Source: JAJFTV01 sp964426355 (GTDB taxonomy: Bacteria > Chloroflexota > Anaerolineae > Anaerolineales > Anaerolineaceae). Taken from it: 7,133 nt of DNA. Below the pieces are notes generated by a model, which was given only the letters and a program-made list of their open reading frames with translations, did not search any database and was not told where the DNA came from. Positions 6,540 to 7,133 of the stretch are shown here, in pieces. The stretch lies in NCBI GenBank assembly GCA_964426355.1, contig CAYRRA010000207.1, positions 1 to 7,133 of the forward strand, written 5' to 3'. Numbering within the stretch: position 1 is the first letter of the stretch; every line of letters starts with the position of its first letter. The translations under genes and the position numbers were made by a program.

Positions 6540-6567
6540 TTGACAAAACAACGGAAACTGATAAAAT
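6540..6567 (+). promoter_or_regulatory. rRNA promoter P3, nearest to 16S
   Basis: TTGACA (6540-6545), a 16-bp spacer and TAAAAT (6562-6567), preceded by A-rich sequence at 6515-6537. The CCCTTGACA context is shared with P1 and P2, but the spacer and discriminator (AAGAGTCTCG) differ, with no GC-rich block. Expected start is about 6572-6577, some 260 nt before 16S. Confidence 0.82.
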
Positions 6568-6653
6568 AAGAGTCTCGAAAGTTCAGCAGGTTTCGTCGAA
6601 AGACAAATCGGTAAAAATAAAAAAAGAAAGTTGCGCCGCAGGGATGCGGGAAT

Positions 6654-6696
6654 AGCGCCGATGTTTACCGGCAAGATGAGGGAAAACATCGGTGTT
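6654..6696 (+). ncRNA. Stable hairpin in the rRNA leader
   Basis: CCGATGTTT (6658-6666) pairs perfectly with AAACATCGG (6684-6692), and the stem extends outward to 6654/6696 with two G-U pairs, giving 13 pairs around a 17-nt loop. No T-run follows, so it is unlikely to be a terminator. It may be a processing or leader-folding element. Confidence 0.6.
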
Positions 6697-6734
6697 TTGT
6701 CTCCCAAACCCGAAAATGCGCAGACCGAGTGACC

Positions 6735-6748
6735 TCTGGAAAACCAGA
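6735..6748 (+). ncRNA. Small AAAA-loop hairpin, boxB-like
   Basis: TCTGG-AAAA-CCAGA forms a perfect 5-bp stem with a four-base loop, 42 nt before boxA. In E. coli rRNA leaders a boxB hairpin precedes boxA; the assignment here rests on position and shape only. Confidence 0.4.
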
Positions 6749-6790
6749 ACCTTAACAACTGAAGAGTGATAGGAAGAATTAAAACTCCGT

Positions 6791-6802
6791 CGTTCTTTGA
6801 GA
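6791..6802 (+). promoter_or_regulatory. boxA antitermination site
   Basis: CGTTCTTTGAGA closely matches the rRNA boxA consensus (TGTTCTTTGAAA-like) bound by NusB-S10. It lies about 32 nt before mature 16S, the usual location, and would make the rRNA transcription complex resistant to Rho. Confidence 0.8.
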
Positions 6803-6811
6803 CCGAAATTT

Positions 6812-6826
6812 ACGTCTAAAAGACGT
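6812..6826 (+). ncRNA. Hairpin between boxA and 16S
   Basis: ACGTCT-AAA-AGACGT is a perfect 6-bp inverted repeat with a three-base loop, ending about 8 nt before 16S. It could be a processing signal or leader structure. Confidence 0.5.
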
Positions 6827-6834
6827 TCAAACTT

Positions 6835-7133
<299 letters not shown>

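Larger units (their letters stand above)
6333..6834 (+). other. 16S rRNA leader (external transcribed spacer)
   Basis: This is the transcribed, non-coding region between P1 and mature 16S. It holds two further promoters, A-rich low-complexity tracts, a 13-pair hairpin, a small AAAA-loop hairpin, boxA and a hairpin abutting 16S. Reading frames open on the minus strand here repeat with the promoter units, have low-complexity Phe/Leu/Ser-rich translations and are not genes. The upstream strand of the RNase III stem must lie here, but its partner is beyond the window. Confidence 0.8.

Noticed and set aside
6081..6758. Long minus-strand open frame (225 codons) and two shorter ones across the rRNA promoter region
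   Set aside because: They cross the VanW start and the tandem promoters, their translations are low-complexity and repeat with the promoter units, and they lack ribosome binding sites. They arise from A-rich leader sequence lacking stops on that strand.

Overview
The window ends in the first roughly 300 nt of a 16S rRNA gene whose V1-V2 sequence (short helix 6, and a GACGGGTAGGGGACCTGAGAGGGTG-like segment near the end) looks like Chloroflexota, most likely class Anaerolineae. That placement rests on recalled family sequences and was not searched. The protein genes fit: moderate GC, an ABC-2 exporter, a GrpB/UPF0157 protein and a large VanW-domain envelope protein, all common in anaerobic Chloroflexota. 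There are no transposases, integrases, CRISPR arrays or tRNAs.

Layout. Positions 1-86 hold the probable tail of an upstream + strand gene, followed closely by a flavodoxin-fold NAD(P)H-dependent oxidoreductase with a four-cysteine cluster (109-672). It meets, tail to tail, a two-gene ABC-2 exporter operon on the - strand (ATPase 1464-2492, permease 730-1467, overlapping by GTGA). A 176-bp divergent intergenic region separates this from a + strand trio: GrpB family protein (2669-3214), isoprenylcysteine-methyltransferase-like membrane protein (3201-3797) and GNAT acetyltransferase (3840-4250). A 626-residue membrane-anchored VanW protein (4315-6195, - strand) converges on the trio and is divergent from the rRNA operon.

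The non-coding stretch 6196-6834 is the most informative part. It carries three tandem rRNA promoters (TTGACA, 16-bp spacer, TATAAT or TAAAAT). The first two lie in a roughly 94-bp duplicated unit with GC-rich discriminators; the third is diverged and lacks one. The leader then has several perfect hairpins, a boxA antitermination sequence just before 16S, and a segment complementary to the 5' end of 16S.

A second pattern appears at the two - strand transcription units. The ABC ATPase and the VanW gene each have an extended -10 (TGnTATAAT) exactly 8 nt before the ATG and no Shine-Dalgarno, which predicts leaderless or near-leaderless mRNAs. The flavoprotein and permease genes instead have clear ribosome binding sites. 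I see no obviously new multi-gene system; the notable signals are regulatory.
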